Positions 1 through 10,120 of a stretch of 64,000 nt of DNA are shown here, one piece after another (within the stretch, counting starts at the first letter, position 1; every line of letters starts with the position of its first letter). The notes under the pieces were generated by a model. That model saw only the letters and a list, made by a program, of their open reading frames with translations, ran no database searches and was not told where the DNA came from. The stretch is from contig JAVTVY010019471.1 of assembly GCA_036873755.1 (NCBI GenBank), forward strand, positions 1 through 64,000, written 5' to 3'. The stretch is from Hanleya hanleyi. Its lineage: Eukaryota > Mollusca > Polyplacophora > Lepidopleurida > Hanleyidae. A program made the translations under genes and the position numbers.

Positions 1-1
1 C

Positions 2-334
2 CTTGTGGCTCCGTGGTGGCCCACTCGCCCATGGTTTGCAGACCTGATGGATCTTCTCATAGACGTGCCTCGTCTACTGCCGCTCTGGTGGAACCTGCTT
101 CGTCAGCCGAGATCCAGCCTTTACCACTCGAACCCCGGCCTGTTTCATCTGACCGCGTTCAAGTGCTCCAGCATCAACTCGCTAAGGCGGGATTTTCTGT
201 CGAAGCGTCCGAAAGGATGGTCCGGTCCACCAGAGCATCAACGACTGCGGTGTACCAGAACAAGTGGAAGATCTTCGCTGCCTGGTGTTCTAGTCGCGGA
301 ATCGTTCCAACCTCTGCCACTGTTCAACAGGTAG
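2..334 (+). pseudogene. DIRS-like reverse transcriptase-RNase H, C-terminal end (partial at window edge)
   Basis: Open frame entering from the left edge, reading WPTRPWFADLMDLL and then LTAFKCSSI. This W-P-x-x-P-W-F ... L-T-A pattern is the usual end of the RT/RNase H protein of DIRS-order retrotransposons, which copies the RNA into a circular DNA intermediate. The recognisable homology ends near position 175; the last 50 residues may not be part of the authentic protein. It overlaps the tyrosine recombinase frame that follows in another phase, as expected for DIRS elements. Only the tail is visible, so activity of the RT domain cannot be judged. It could be intact outside the window; 'pseudogene' here means partial. 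Confidence 0.6.
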
Positions 335-1239
335 CGGACTTCCTTTTGTATCTGTTCCATGACAGGCAGCTTGTTCCGGCCACGGTCGACGGTTATCGGT
401 CCGCTATTTCTAGGGTACTTCAGCTGACCACAGGTGTCAACCCATCGCTCAACGTCAACCTCTCTGCCCTCCTTCGTTCCTTTCGGGTAGAGAGGCCTTC
501 TCCGACGCCGCAGCTTCCTAAATGGGATTTGGCTCTGGTTCTTAGGCGCCTATCTATGCCTCCCTTCGAACCTATTGGCACCTGTGAGATGAAGTTTTTA
601 TCTTACAAGACCGTATTTCTGATTGCCTTTGCCTCTGCCGCCCGCGTATCAGAAATCCATGCCTTGGACTTTAGGTCTTTAAGATATAACCCTCAGTGGA
701 CCTGGGTGGCGTTATCTACTCTCCCGGAGTTTGTTGCTAAGAACCAATCTCTCTACGACAATCTTCCGAGGGAGTTCGTCATCGCGGCTCTGTCCAACAT
801 CTTGTCTGCAGGTGTTGACGATGACAGAGTCATGTGCCCCGTCAGAGCTCTCTCCTGTTACTTGGCAAGCGTTGAACAGCAGAGAGCAGGGCGGGTGCGT
901 CTATTTATCCCGTTTGGGCCCTCATCGAAGCAGGAGATTTCTAAAAATACATTATCTTCCTGGCTTTCGAAGACTATTCGGTTTTCCTATTCGGACATTC
1001 CTACTGAGTTAACTAATTTAACCAAGGTCTCCGCTCATGAGGTCAGGGCTTTGGCCGCTTCCTGGCCTCTATGGACCAATAGATCCGTGTCCGATATTAT
1101 GAGGGCCTGCCACTGGAGGAGTCACATGACCTTTGTATCTCACTACCTCCGGGATATGACGCTGCAACGACGGGACATTTACTCTCTGGGCCCCCTGGTG
1201 GCTGCCCAGTCCGTTGCAGACCCGTCTGCCAAGCACTAG
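13..1239 (+). CDS. DIRS-type tyrosine recombinase (integrase of a YR retrotransposon)
   Basis: A 408-residue open frame without internal stops. Tyrosine recombinases of DIRS/Ngaro retrotransposons integrate a circular cDNA without making target duplications. The N-terminal half contains a core-binding-like helical region (KWKIFAAWCSSRG, ADFLLYLF, VDGYRSAISR). The C-terminal catalytic half shows the active-site set in order: Arg in AARVSEIHAL (about residue 211), the H-x-x-R pair in SAHEVRAL (about 343), a Trp/His position in CHWRS (about 367) and the nucleophile Tyr in SHYLRDM (about 377). The exact start is uncertain: Met at 13 is used here, and Met at 31 would also work. The frame ends with TAG just before a repeat-rich, non-coding 3' region. 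No lesion is seen, so the element may be young. Confidence 0.85.
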   Translation: MVAHSPMVCRPDGSSHRRASSTAALVEPASSAEIQPLPLEPRPVSSDRVQVLQHQLAKAGFSVEASERMVRSTRASTTAVYQNKWKIFAAWCSSRGIVPTSATVQQVADFLLYLFHDRQLVPATVDGYRSAISRVLQLTTGVNPSLNVNLSALLRSFRVERPSPTPQLPKWDLALVLRRLSMPPFEPIGTCEMKFLSYKTVFLIAFASAARVSEIHALDFRSLRYNPQWTWVALSTLPEFVAKNQSLYDNLPREFVIAALSNILSAGVDDDRVMCPVRALSCYLASVEQQRAGRVRLFIPFGPSSKQEISKNTLSSWLSKTIRFSYSDIPTELTNLTKVSAHEVRALAASWPLWTNRSVSDIMRACHWRSHMTFVSHYLRDMTLQRRDIYSLGPLVAAQSVADPSAKH

Positions 1240-1565
1240 ACCCCTAGTGTTTTTACCAGGTTTTAAATTTGGTAAGTTGTCTTGCTCTCCCCAAATTTTA
1301 AAAAAAGAGGGAGGGGGGCGGGTATTTTGGGTCTAGTGTATGTCAGCTTTATTCACTGGGCCTGTGGTTACTATAGGCCGGGTGATTATATCAAGGACCA
1401 TATCGTCATTATTATACATTTATGGTCTTTGATTACATCACTGACTCCTGTACTTCCCTTCGCTTATGCTCGAGGTCCTTTTGTTTCCGACCACTCATTC
1501 CCTCTGTCCTGCTATGGTATTCTAGCAATAAAGTATGTGAAGGTAAGTTTTACAGCGCAAGAAAT

Positions 1566-2241
1566 ATGAAAAATTTGAAAATCAATTTTCCTATTTCTAA
1601 GCTTAAACTTACCTTCACATACTGTGATGGCCCGCCCAGCCTCCCCGCTGATGGGTTATTCACTCTGCGTTGAATAGGGAAGAAGGAAGTGACGTGCATG
1701 GGCATTGGGGCAGTACAGGGACTATTTTATTCTGTGGTAATATATTACAATAGGGCAATCGCGTAAGAACACGATAGCAATAAAGTATGTGAAGGTAAGT
1801 TTGGTCATTCTTTCATGTAAGCGATCACGAAAAAGGACACAGTTTGATAGAATTAATTTGAGTTGTCTTCCCTTGGTCTTCATTATAACCATGTATGTAT
1901 GTATGTATGTATAGGAGCCGTTTCCCTGGTTAGACGGTTCGACAGTTTGACACTTTGACTCTTTTCCCAGCTCGATAGATTCGACAGTTTGATACTTTAA
2001 CCGCGTTTCTTTGAATTGTCTCCCCTTGGTCTTATAAACCTTCGACAGTTGAGAGATAGGAATTGACTGCAGGTTGAGTTGTCTTCCCTTGGTCTTCATT
2101 ATAACCATGTATGTATGTATGTATGTATAGGAGCCGTTTCCCTGGTTAGACGGTTCGACAGTTTGACACTTTGACTCTTTTCCCAGCTCGATAGGTAAGT
2201 TTAAGCTTAGAAATAGGAAAATTGATTTTCAAATTTTTCAT
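1566..2241. repeat. Perfect 49-bp inverted repeat pair (1566-1614 / 2193-2241)
   Basis: The 49 bases at 1566-1614 are the exact reverse complement of 2193-2241, with 578 bp between. The arms contain the HindIII-like core TAAGCTTAAACTTACC. The perfect match suggests a recent origin. The arms lie in the tail of the DIRS-like element. Confidence 0.8.
1858..2194. repeat. 121-bp direct repeat (1858-1978 / 2074-2194)
   Basis: Two essentially identical 121-bp copies offset by 216 bp. Each contains a (GTAT)n microsatellite followed by GGAGCCGTTTCCCTGG and TTCGACAGTTTGACAC. The TTCGACAGTT segment also recurs between the copies (1979-2050). Probably a local duplication inside the element tail. Confidence 0.8.
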
Positions 2242-3782
2242 GCTGTATGTTTTTAAACAAACAGAATAACTAGGAGAATATACCAGCTTGAAAATATGGA
2301 AGTATAAAAAAAAATATCTAAAGTGGGATATTTTATCCCAATTGGGATTTATATCCCAGTTAGTCCTTTTCCCTGACCTGTTTGAGCCCATTTCTGGCTA
2401 CTTAAATGTCTTGTCAGATACCTCCAGATCATGAACAATTTACTTTTTTTGTTTCAAATTTTCACCCGATTTGGCCTGAACTGGCTTGTGTTTAATTAAA
2501 TATCACAAAGCTGAACAGAGACTTGCTGCATGAATTTCCAGAACATTGATTTCCATCTCTGAGTCTCTCAGAATTGCTTCATCGGTACTATATACCATGA
2601 TGTATACTTTGATTAAACTACTAACAACTAACCTTTTGACCGGTGTCTTTAACACCGGCGACTGTGACCGGTTCTGTGACATCAGCATTCTTCAATCGAC
2701 CGAAGAGGACGTCCACTTTGTGACAGTCGGAGACATCAATTTTCAGTTTTTTCAAATGTCCACCCGATGCACCGCATCCCCTTTTTCGGCCACTGCCCAA
2801 CCATGGCAGTCATTGAAGACACCACGTGGGAAAGCACAAGCCGCGTAACTCTCCAGACAGACGTACATATTCCCTACTTCATTCATGGTATCGACCTCTG
2901 CCTGGAGAACGAAAACTACCACGATGCAGATGTATAGTTGTCTTCCCTCCCGTAAGGTGTCTCTGACGCGACTTGACACATACTCGTCCAGTTTACGGCT
3001 TTCAAACTTCGTAAAAAAATGATTTGATTTTTGAAAAAATCATTTGATATTTTGTAAAAACATATTCATTTTTGATTCATTTGATTTTGTACCTGTGTCC
3101 GTTTTACGGACGCTGTGAGACCCTAGATCTAACTCTGTCAATAATGCCTGCAGACTGCAGTTGATAGTCACAACCGAATATACGTTTATACGGTACGGGT
3201 TATAACACACGAAGATCAATGAACGAAGAGTGTGACTATCAACCAAAGGCATTATTGATAGGAACAGTTTTGGCTAAAGTCACAGCCAGTCTACATAATT
3301 TGAAGAACCAGTCCAAAAACGGTACAATTTTCAATTTCCGCTCCCTGTGGGAACTCTTGTGTGGTATAGCTAACTTATGCAACTTCGGTATAGCATCTCT
3401 AGTAAACAGCTCACTGTTGGGTCCATTAAAAAATATTGTCATTTTTTGTGAAAAAAATAATTTAGTGAGCATAAACTTGGATTGAATCAGTGGTAAACAG
3501 CACTCATGCACAGTGTTCTGATCATATACACTCTCACTCTTGGAACTTTCCATTCCGATCATCACAGAGACTACCGTGATATACCTCAGAATATTGACAT
3601 ACATTGCCTGCGCCTGGATCTGATATTTCGGCAAGTGAGAAAAAGTATTGGGGAAACATTTCTGTGGATGCAGGCATAAATATCTAATGTTTGTAGGGAT
3701 GATAAACAGTAGATTTTTTTTAGTTGGCCAAACTGCACCATATTTAAAAATCTTGGTTTCTGATCGAGATCATTGGTTCTAT
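2242..3782. other. Non-coding stretch, no gene recognised
   Basis: AT-rich DNA with only short ORFs (longest 131 codons, 3239-3634 minus) that match no family I recognise. It holds one clear foldback at 3138-3258. A TTGATTTTTGAAAAAATCA-like short palindrome lies near 3030. No exon-like splice pairs or RNA genes were recognised. Confidence 0.5.
3138..3258. repeat. Small foldback (imperfect hairpin)
   Basis: TCAATAATGCCT (3138-3149) plus GTTGATAGTCACA (3160-3172) pair with TGTGACTATCAAC (3231-3243) plus AGGCATTATTGA (3247-3258). The central loop is about 58 bases. It may be a decayed miniature inverted-repeat element; no target duplication was identified. Confidence 0.55.
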
Positions 3783-4127
3783 TCACCGACTCCCGGATTG
3801 CTGAATGAGCCAGTGAGACTGAGGTACAATGTCATATTCATCTCTTTCGAGTAATATGTGGCCATCAATGGCCCCATGTCTGTTTACCTGGAAAATTTGA
3901 AATTGTAGCTGACCTCTGTCACTGTCATGCAATGGGCAGTGGAGAAGGATGTATTCGGATGTCTGGGGTTTTCCACAATCACACAGAAGGGGGATGTTGT
4001 CAAAATAGTATCTGGATACCCGGAGACAGGAGTAGCCTGTCATGGTATAAACTGCCATTTCCTGCTGCCCTATGGATATTGCATGTGGTGAAGATATTCT
4101 TCTCCAAACTTCCAACATCATTTCCAA
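3783..4127 (-). pseudogene. LINE ORF2 C-terminal fragment (zinc-knuckle region)
   Basis: A 114-codon open frame containing CDCGKPQTSEYILLHCP, which fits the Cys-x-Cys ... His-x(4)-Cys zinc-binding tail found after the reverse transcriptase domain of many non-LTR retrotransposons. It is preceded by helical LSxx/TGYSCL-type sequence, as in those proteins. No RT domain is visible upstream on the minus strand (4128-4400), so this is a 5'-truncated relic. The assignment rests on the short Cys/His signature only. Confidence 0.45.
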
Positions 4128-4789
4128 CTTAGGAGGTGATCAAAGAATAAAGTTAGTCATTGTGATTGACAGAAAAATCATTGGAGATAAAGCCATATTG
4201 CCAGTCAAAATGATGTTTTCATTTGTTTTCATACCTCGCCTACTTCGTATACGGCGAGATATTGGGAGAGAGGGGGAAAGTGGCGGTGTCCGGTTAAGTT
4301 TTTATGTTTTGCACAAAAGGTTAAGGCTGGACTTCTTTTGGACTCTGATGCCCACGCTCTATCTCCTAACTTACACTTCGCCCGACCCCATACCCTCATA
4401 TTTCAATTTCTAATATATCTTGTATGTGATACTAACCTATTAGGTAGGAGATGCAGTGTACATTGTACACAAACATGTCAAATCAACTACAATATATTCC
4501 TTTATAGTAATTACTAATAGTTTAATGACATTATTTTATTTCAGAAGTACAATATTAAATAACCGGCGGGGGAATCCCGCAGTACCGAGCCCCTGGTGGT
4601 TTGGAATTTTGTGTCGCCTTTAATGAAGGACACCATTTCCTTCAATTTTGGTATCGAATCCCATTCCACATCATGATTTAACCTTTAGCTTTTGCACGAA
4701 CCATATTTGTCCCTGGCCATTTCACAACAGAGAGCCAATTTTTCCCAAAAAATAATTTGGTTTTAATGTTATCACCTATGCATGATAAC
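4128..4789. other. Non-coding stretch
   Basis: AT-rich sequence between a LINE relic and a foldback element. A short inverted motif TACGGCGAGATAT/TACTTCGTATACGGCG lies near 4235-4262. No coding or RNA feature can be supported. Confidence 0.4.
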
Positions 4790-5311
4790 TTAAAGGTTAT
4801 ACAAAATGGTCTCAAAATCTGCTACTTTTTTGTGCTAAATTGTTGTAGAGGTGATTATATAGACTTGTTTTACATTTTTGTATGTTTTCAAACTGCCCAA
4901 GGTTGAAAATAGCAGCAGTAAAGTGCGACAATTTCATGCCCCTTTCAAAACGGCAAAATCTGTGACCGCTTGACCTGTGACGTCACAACCTGATTACGAT
5001 CTCGCTCAAATGCCTGTTGTGACGTCAAAATGTCAGCGACATCACACTAGAACTCCCACGGTTGGGTGAATCTTTCGTAACAACGCCCGACGTCATAGAC
5101 TATGACGTTTAGGGCGCAAACTTAATCAGGTTGTGACGTCATGTGCCAGAGGTCACGGCTCCTATACGTTTTCCCCCACATGTGTGCTATTCGTGTCCTA
5201 AAACCCACTTCGACGACATTATTCGAGAAAAAAATACTAATTTGTTGTTTGGAACACTACTGGGTATGTTTTAATGCAAAGTAGTATAGAGTCATTTGGT
5301 ATAACCTTTAA
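4790..5311. mobile_element. TTAA-flanked foldback element A (MITE-like)
   Basis: A 514-bp element (4794-5307) starting AGGTTATAC and ending GTATAACCT, flanked on both sides by TTAA (4790-4793, 5308-5311). The two halves form a long imperfect inverted repeat: the termini match for about 20 bp, and the inner arms TGACGTCACAACCTGATTA (4978-4996) and its complement (about 5122-5141) match perfectly. Four TGACGTCA-type (CRE-like) or GACGTCA motifs lie in the centre. It has no ORF and is therefore non-autonomous. A TTAA target duplication is typical of piggyBac-like transposases, but the termini here do not show the usual CCC start, so the family stays open. Confidence 0.7.
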
Positions 5312-6230
5312 GTCAATATCCCAAGAAACATGCTAGATACTCATTTTTCAGGTAGAATTGTTTCTGGTTATTTTTGGAGGCTTAATGACAGGTGAAAATT
5401 CTGAACTCAAAATTAGCATTTTCACATTATTATTGTAAATAGATTAGACTTATGTGATAAACTTTATGTCCATCATCATGAGAAAGGAATGTTTTGACAA
5501 TATATAGTAGGAAAATGTACACTTCTTATTCCATTTTCTCAAAACATAGTAATATTGTAAGAAATTTCATTTGTTACTTACGTGACAGATTTGTTGAAAT
5601 TTTTAGCCATGGAAAAGGGAGAGCAAATCAGTCAAAATTTAACTACATTTCTAAAGCTAGTTTGTTTCAAATATGAAATCTGTAGGACAGATAACTGAGA
5701 TAAGTTTTCAGAAATCAAGGAGAAATGACTAAAAATCAGTTACTTACGTGACATGTCACGTAAGTAACAGGTTTTGTCACGTAAGTAACATAATCATTAT
5801 AAGCATTCTGATCACTTTTGTAGCTACCATGTTCCAAACTGACTATCCTTCAAGGATGATAAAAAGATACAATAATATCTGGAAACATGAAATAATGAAG
5901 AGAAGAGATTATACTCGAGTGACAGCTCAAAATACCCTGAAATTGGTGAATTCTGACAGACTAACGTTACTTGGAGAATTCGGTCTCTCAATCCAGCATC
6001 ACAAACTGTACTTGTTTATGGTATACATGAGGTTAACAAAACAGGTGAAGTATGGGAACTGAATTCAAATTCATGAGTTAATGCGCAAATGTATATCAGA
6101 TAATTATCTGGGGGATTTCACTTCATGTAACATTTTTATTCAGTTTGCTCATTCAGCCACACAAAAGGGAAGAAAAACTTTACAGCTACATGTACATACG
6201 ATCTCATAAATATATTGTAGTATCCTACAT
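5312..6230. other. Non-coding stretch with GTTACTTACGTGA motifs
   Basis: AT-rich DNA holding four of the eight copies of the 13-mer GTTACTTACGTGA in the window: 5573 (+), 5739 (+), 5756 (-) and 5777 (-). The second and third form a perfect 30-bp palindrome at 5739-5768. A 104-codon ORF at 5748-6062 has no recognisable domain and overlaps this palindrome, so I do not call it a gene. Confidence 0.6.
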
Positions 6231-7605
6231 GTACCTTCAGGCCTTATTTTTTCAAAATCTGGCGTGAACGATTTACCGTTCGCGTGATTTTTTGCGTACG
6301 TAACCGATCGTTCGGTTACGCACCAAGTTCGCTGCGTAACCGATCGGTTACGTGAAAGGTTACGTAAATTTAATACATATTACCATTTGCTCAAGGACAC
6401 GAACAATATACGAGAAAAAAAATAACTGCCGACCACGCTGACGTAATGCCGCTGCTCTCTCTTGCCCCGGTAATTGTGGCAAATTCAAACTGCTTGACAT
6501 GGACAGTACGACACTTGACAGCCACGTCGTGATATTTTCCCGTCACACGACTATTGTGTATTCACTAATGATTAATTGCCATACCATTTATAAACCGGAA
6601 TCTATGCTTAATTTCTAATAGAACAGCTGTAAATCCAATCTGTAAACCCGCTCTAGTCCGTATCATCAGTTTGCCATGAGGCTTATGTCTGTCCCATTCT
6701 GATTTTGACTGCAGGGGTGAAAGAGCACGCATACACAATTAACTGTTTTCCCATTGTTCAAACAAAAAGATATTTATTCTCCCGAAACCATGAGAACATT
6801 ACACTAGTGTGAAAAGAATAAAGATTATCTTACTGTTCATAAGAGAACAAATACCAACGAAATGCTATTTGATTTACGGAGAAACTTAACTACAATCCAT
6901 CTCCCCCACAGTTTTCATTGTTTTTGGACATCAACCACACTGGCCGGGATAGACTCACTTGAGTCACTTGACAAAATCAACAGGGGTGAACGGTGTAACA
7001 AAGCTGAATACGAGTTCATATTTATTTGATCATATGAATATTTTATACCCGTCAAAACGGTAGCATTACTTCAATGACATAAGAATAAGGTAACGATTCA
7101 TTCGAATACAAAACCCAAGAATGATGGTGTTGTAATTTGCATGCGACGGTCTTTCCACCCCCCGTGATCACCAGACTTCATTCATGATTGAGATCGCCCG
7201 GTGCTGGCAGCACGTGTTGAGGCCAACATGCTGTAAATGGCAGTGCTGACCTATTTCCATCTGGGCATGCGTAATTGTCTGGCCAGTGAAAACGAAACCA
7301 CTCCGACACAAACAATTTAATCAGGCCATAAGCAATTCATGATTTATCAAACAACCACGGCCGTGTAAATTAGCCTGCCAGTCGACAATAGGAGAAAGAG
7401 AAAGTGCACGGTATACGCGCAAATATAACTGTCGTCACTTATTTTATTTCCAGTTTGTGCAGACAGACACTGCCGACTTACGAAAATAAGCTAGCAGATA
7501 AAATTCGCCCCACGTGAACGGTGACCGTTCGCGTAAAATACGATTTGCGTAACCTTCACGTAACCTGAACGAGCGTTCGCGTCAAAAAATAAGGCCTGTA
7601 CCTTC
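6231..7605. mobile_element. Non-autonomous hAT-like transposon with 8-bp target duplication
   Basis: The element spans 6239-7597 (1,359 bp). It starts AGGCCTTATTTTTT and ends AAAAAATAAGGCCT, and is flanked by the identical 8-mer GTACCTTC at 6231-6238 and 7598-7605. An 8-bp duplication is the hallmark of the hAT superfamily. Both subterminal regions (about 6260-6370 and 7510-7585) are packed with GTTACG/CGTAAC and GAACG/CGTTC motifs in both orientations, as in transposase-binding subterminal repeats. No transposase ORF is present, so it must be mobilised in trans. Confidence 0.8.
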
Positions 7606-8780
7606 TAAATGGAACATGTTACATCCTTCATTCACTTGATTAGATGACAGAGCTAGATTTGTGCTCTTTCACATTAGTAACACTAAAGGCCTTCTTCTGA
7701 TTAAAAATCACCTTCAGATCACCAGATCTGATCGTGAAAATCTCTACAATATGATATAGATTCTTTAGTACATTATGTGATTGAAGAACCACACACTAGC
7801 CATGTTTTTGCATTTTTCTTAATGGATGGTATTACAATACTTGAAAAGTTATGGTGATGATGTTTCAATCCACATTGCTTTCTGTATCTACATGTATCTG
7901 TAGCCCTTTCTTCATCATCTTCACACAGTAACTCAGTAAATACAATGTACTTGTGCATGTGCATTGTAGTACGGTACTGCAACAGATGCAGCTGTCTGTT
8001 TATTGCACATTGCAATAAAGATGCTGAAAATTAATAATCCTGATACAGTACCGGCAGTATAAAGATTTTAATTCATGCTTTCAACATTACATTGTTATCT
8101 CTGGCAACACATTATCATGATCGAGTATAGACTCCGCATTTCATTGGATAAATTCATTACCACAATGTACAATACATACTAAATTCTACTGTCTACTATA
8201 ATGCCTTCGGGTACACCCAGAGAAGCAATGTGGACTACTGGAATATCCTCACCATAACATTTCATTATGTCATATGTTACTTACGTGATGCCTTTTTGTT
8301 ACTTACGTGACAGTATCAGTGTTGCTTAATTAAGTATTAGAACGCACTTAAAATAAATATGCCAAAAAACATGTCTATTGTGTGCATGTTCACTCTCATA
8401 CCAAGAATATATATCATCAATTGGGTAGATTTTCCCAATCGAATCAGACGATTTTTAATCAGAAGAAGAAAATGGGCAAAATGCCTAATTCTCTGCGTTA
8501 CTTACGTGATAGAGCACAAATCAAGCTCTGTGAACGAATCAAGTGAATGAAAAGAGTTGTAACATTTCTCATATAGAAGGTAGAATACTACTCTAATATA
8601 CTTATGAGGTTGTAGCTGTAAAGTATTTTTCCTATTCAAGGCTCTTGTCTGGGTGAGTGAGCAAACTTCAAAAAAGGAATGAAAATGTTACTTACGTGAC
8701 GTGAAATGAGGCATTTCACACCCACATCTCAGACCAAATTTCAATTGTACATGTATTCACAATGACATGTATAAGCTTAC
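7606..8780. other. Non-coding stretch with four GTTACTTACGTGA motifs
   Basis: No recognisable gene. Copies of the 13-mer occur at 8276, 8298, 8497 and 8687, all on the plus strand. Together with the four at 5.57-5.79 kb they bracket the hAT-like element, which probably inserted inside an older motif-bearing region. Confidence 0.5.
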
Positions 8781-8849
8781 TTTTGGAAAAAAAGGTAATC
8801 TTTATTTCAAGTTCTATAATATAGTTCATCTTTCAATCCAACTTCAACA

Positions 8850-9773
8850 TCACTGACAAAGAAAGGGTGTGCAATCTATAATTCCGTATTCAAAAAAGAT
8901 TTCCCATTCACTATTAAGTTTGTAAAATCTTGGGAATTGGAGCTAGGTGTAAAAGCAAATGATATCCAGTGGTCAAAAATATTTACATTAAGCAAAAAAA
9001 TTAGTCCAGATTCAGGTATAGGATATTATCTCGGTCGCTGACCTGTAGAGCTTTGCTTTTCAAGATGAACTTGACTGATAGCAATATATGTTTTTTCTGC
9101 AAGAATGATGTTGAGAGTATTAACCATTTGTTAGTTGAGTGCCCAACAGCTATTATATTTCGGAAGAAGGTGAACGATTGGGTTGTTGGTATTACTGGAA
9201 TAGAAATATGTTATTCACCTCGTACAATTATTCTCGGCTTTATTGGTAAAAATCTGGAAGTTGTAAATTTGATTTCATTGCTGATCAATTTTTGCCTGTT
9301 TAGGGCTAGTCTTAGATGCGCATTACCAATGCTGGACTGTCTAAAAGCGGATTTGAAAAAGTACTATTTGGCTGAACAGGTGAATGCTAAATTATTAAAT
9401 TATGTTGATAAGTTCAATGAAAGTGGCATATTCTGATATAATGTCTCTTTATTTACATGTATAAGTCATTTTAGTCAATACATGTATTCATCCAATTCAG
9501 CATAGCTGTAAATTGGTGCTGATAAGTACTATGTATGATAGACCCTCGGGACATCAAGTCTGGAACTTTTCATTCTTACCTGACCGTGTGGACTGTAATA
9601 ATTAAGAATCTAATAACATTATTCGAAATACTGTATGTATAATGGATACACTCATTTATTTTTTATTCCATCTAAAAATCTTGAAAGCTGCATGTAAAAT
9701 GCTATGTTATCACTGCAACAATGTTGACTGATGTGAATACTGATATGGACTGAATAAAAAAAAAAAAAAAAAA
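8850..9773 (+). mobile_element. 5'-truncated LINE 3' end with poly(A) tail
   Basis: Contains the C-terminal coding tail of a LINE ORF2, a roughly 310-bp 3' untranslated stretch, and ends in a run of about 19 A (9755-9773). The 5' limit is uncertain. No flanking target duplication was identified with confidence. Confidence 0.55.
9008..9436 (+). pseudogene. LINE ORF2 C-terminal domain (zinc-knuckle tail), truncated
   Basis: The open frame carries ALLFKMNLTDSNICFFC followed by HLLVECP, i.e. Cys-x-x-Cys ... His-x(4)-Cys. This is the zf-RVT-like tail typical of CR1/L2/Rex-like LINE reverse transcriptases, where the preceding text usually reads R-x-L-x(4)-L-x-K-x-x-L-x-x-S. The RT catalytic part is missing. 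Remnants of the connecting region with stops and frameshifts are visible from about 8,850. The poly(A) tail downstream supports a retrotransposon origin. Confidence 0.6.
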
Positions 9774-9943
9774 ATTTATATTCAAATTTTTGTAACAATA
9801 TGTATTGTCATTGCCAGTGATGTGCAACATGAAGGGCTCAATCTTTATGTGAAGCTGCATGTTATTGACAAAACCCAAAACGGCGAGCTGCCGGGTTACA
9901 CATAACCCTTGTTATTGACATGTTGTATCATTTCATGTTTCAG

Positions 9944-10120
9944 GAAAAGGAAGCCAAAGGAGATTTCACCAACATTCCATTAGACAGTGGTGAGAAGACA
10001 AGAAAGCACAAAAAGCCACCCAAGAGAATCCTACACTTCAGTGATGGGGTCTTGGAGGAATACTCTTCATCAGACGAGGAAGATGAACAACCGGTCACAC
10101 TGATAGTACCAGTTGATCCA
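9944..10120 (+). CDS. FAM177: FAM177 exon (N-terminal core)
   Basis: Acceptor ATGTTTCAG ends at 9943; the exon is 177 nt (59 codons, phase 0 at both ends). It encodes the Lys-rich segment, the family signature KRILHFSDGVLEEYS, the SSSDEEDE acidic cluster and VPVDP. The donor GTATGT starts at 10121. The final 35 bases plus the donor are the founder of the minisatellite that follows. Confidence 0.85.

Larger units (their letters stand above)
1240..2241. mobile_element. Repeat-rich 3' region of the DIRS-like element
   Basis: Non-coding stretch after the recombinase. A 28-bp segment beginning TAGCAATAAAGTATGTGAAG occurs at 1523-1550 and again at 1775-1802; the complement of its central part (CTTACCTTCACATACT) lies at 1609-1624. 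DIRS elements end in inverted terminal repeats plus an internal complementary region, which would account for this motif occurring in both orientations. The outer boundary is not fixed; I place it at the end of the 49-bp inverted repeat. Confidence 0.45.

Noticed and set aside
3239..3634. 131-codon minus-strand ORF as a real gene
   Set aside because: No domain, no splice context, and it covers half of a foldback; treated as chance.
5748..6062. 104-codon ORF next to the 30-bp palindrome
   Set aside because: Its start overlaps the palindrome, it has no recognised motif and composition matches the AT-rich surroundings.
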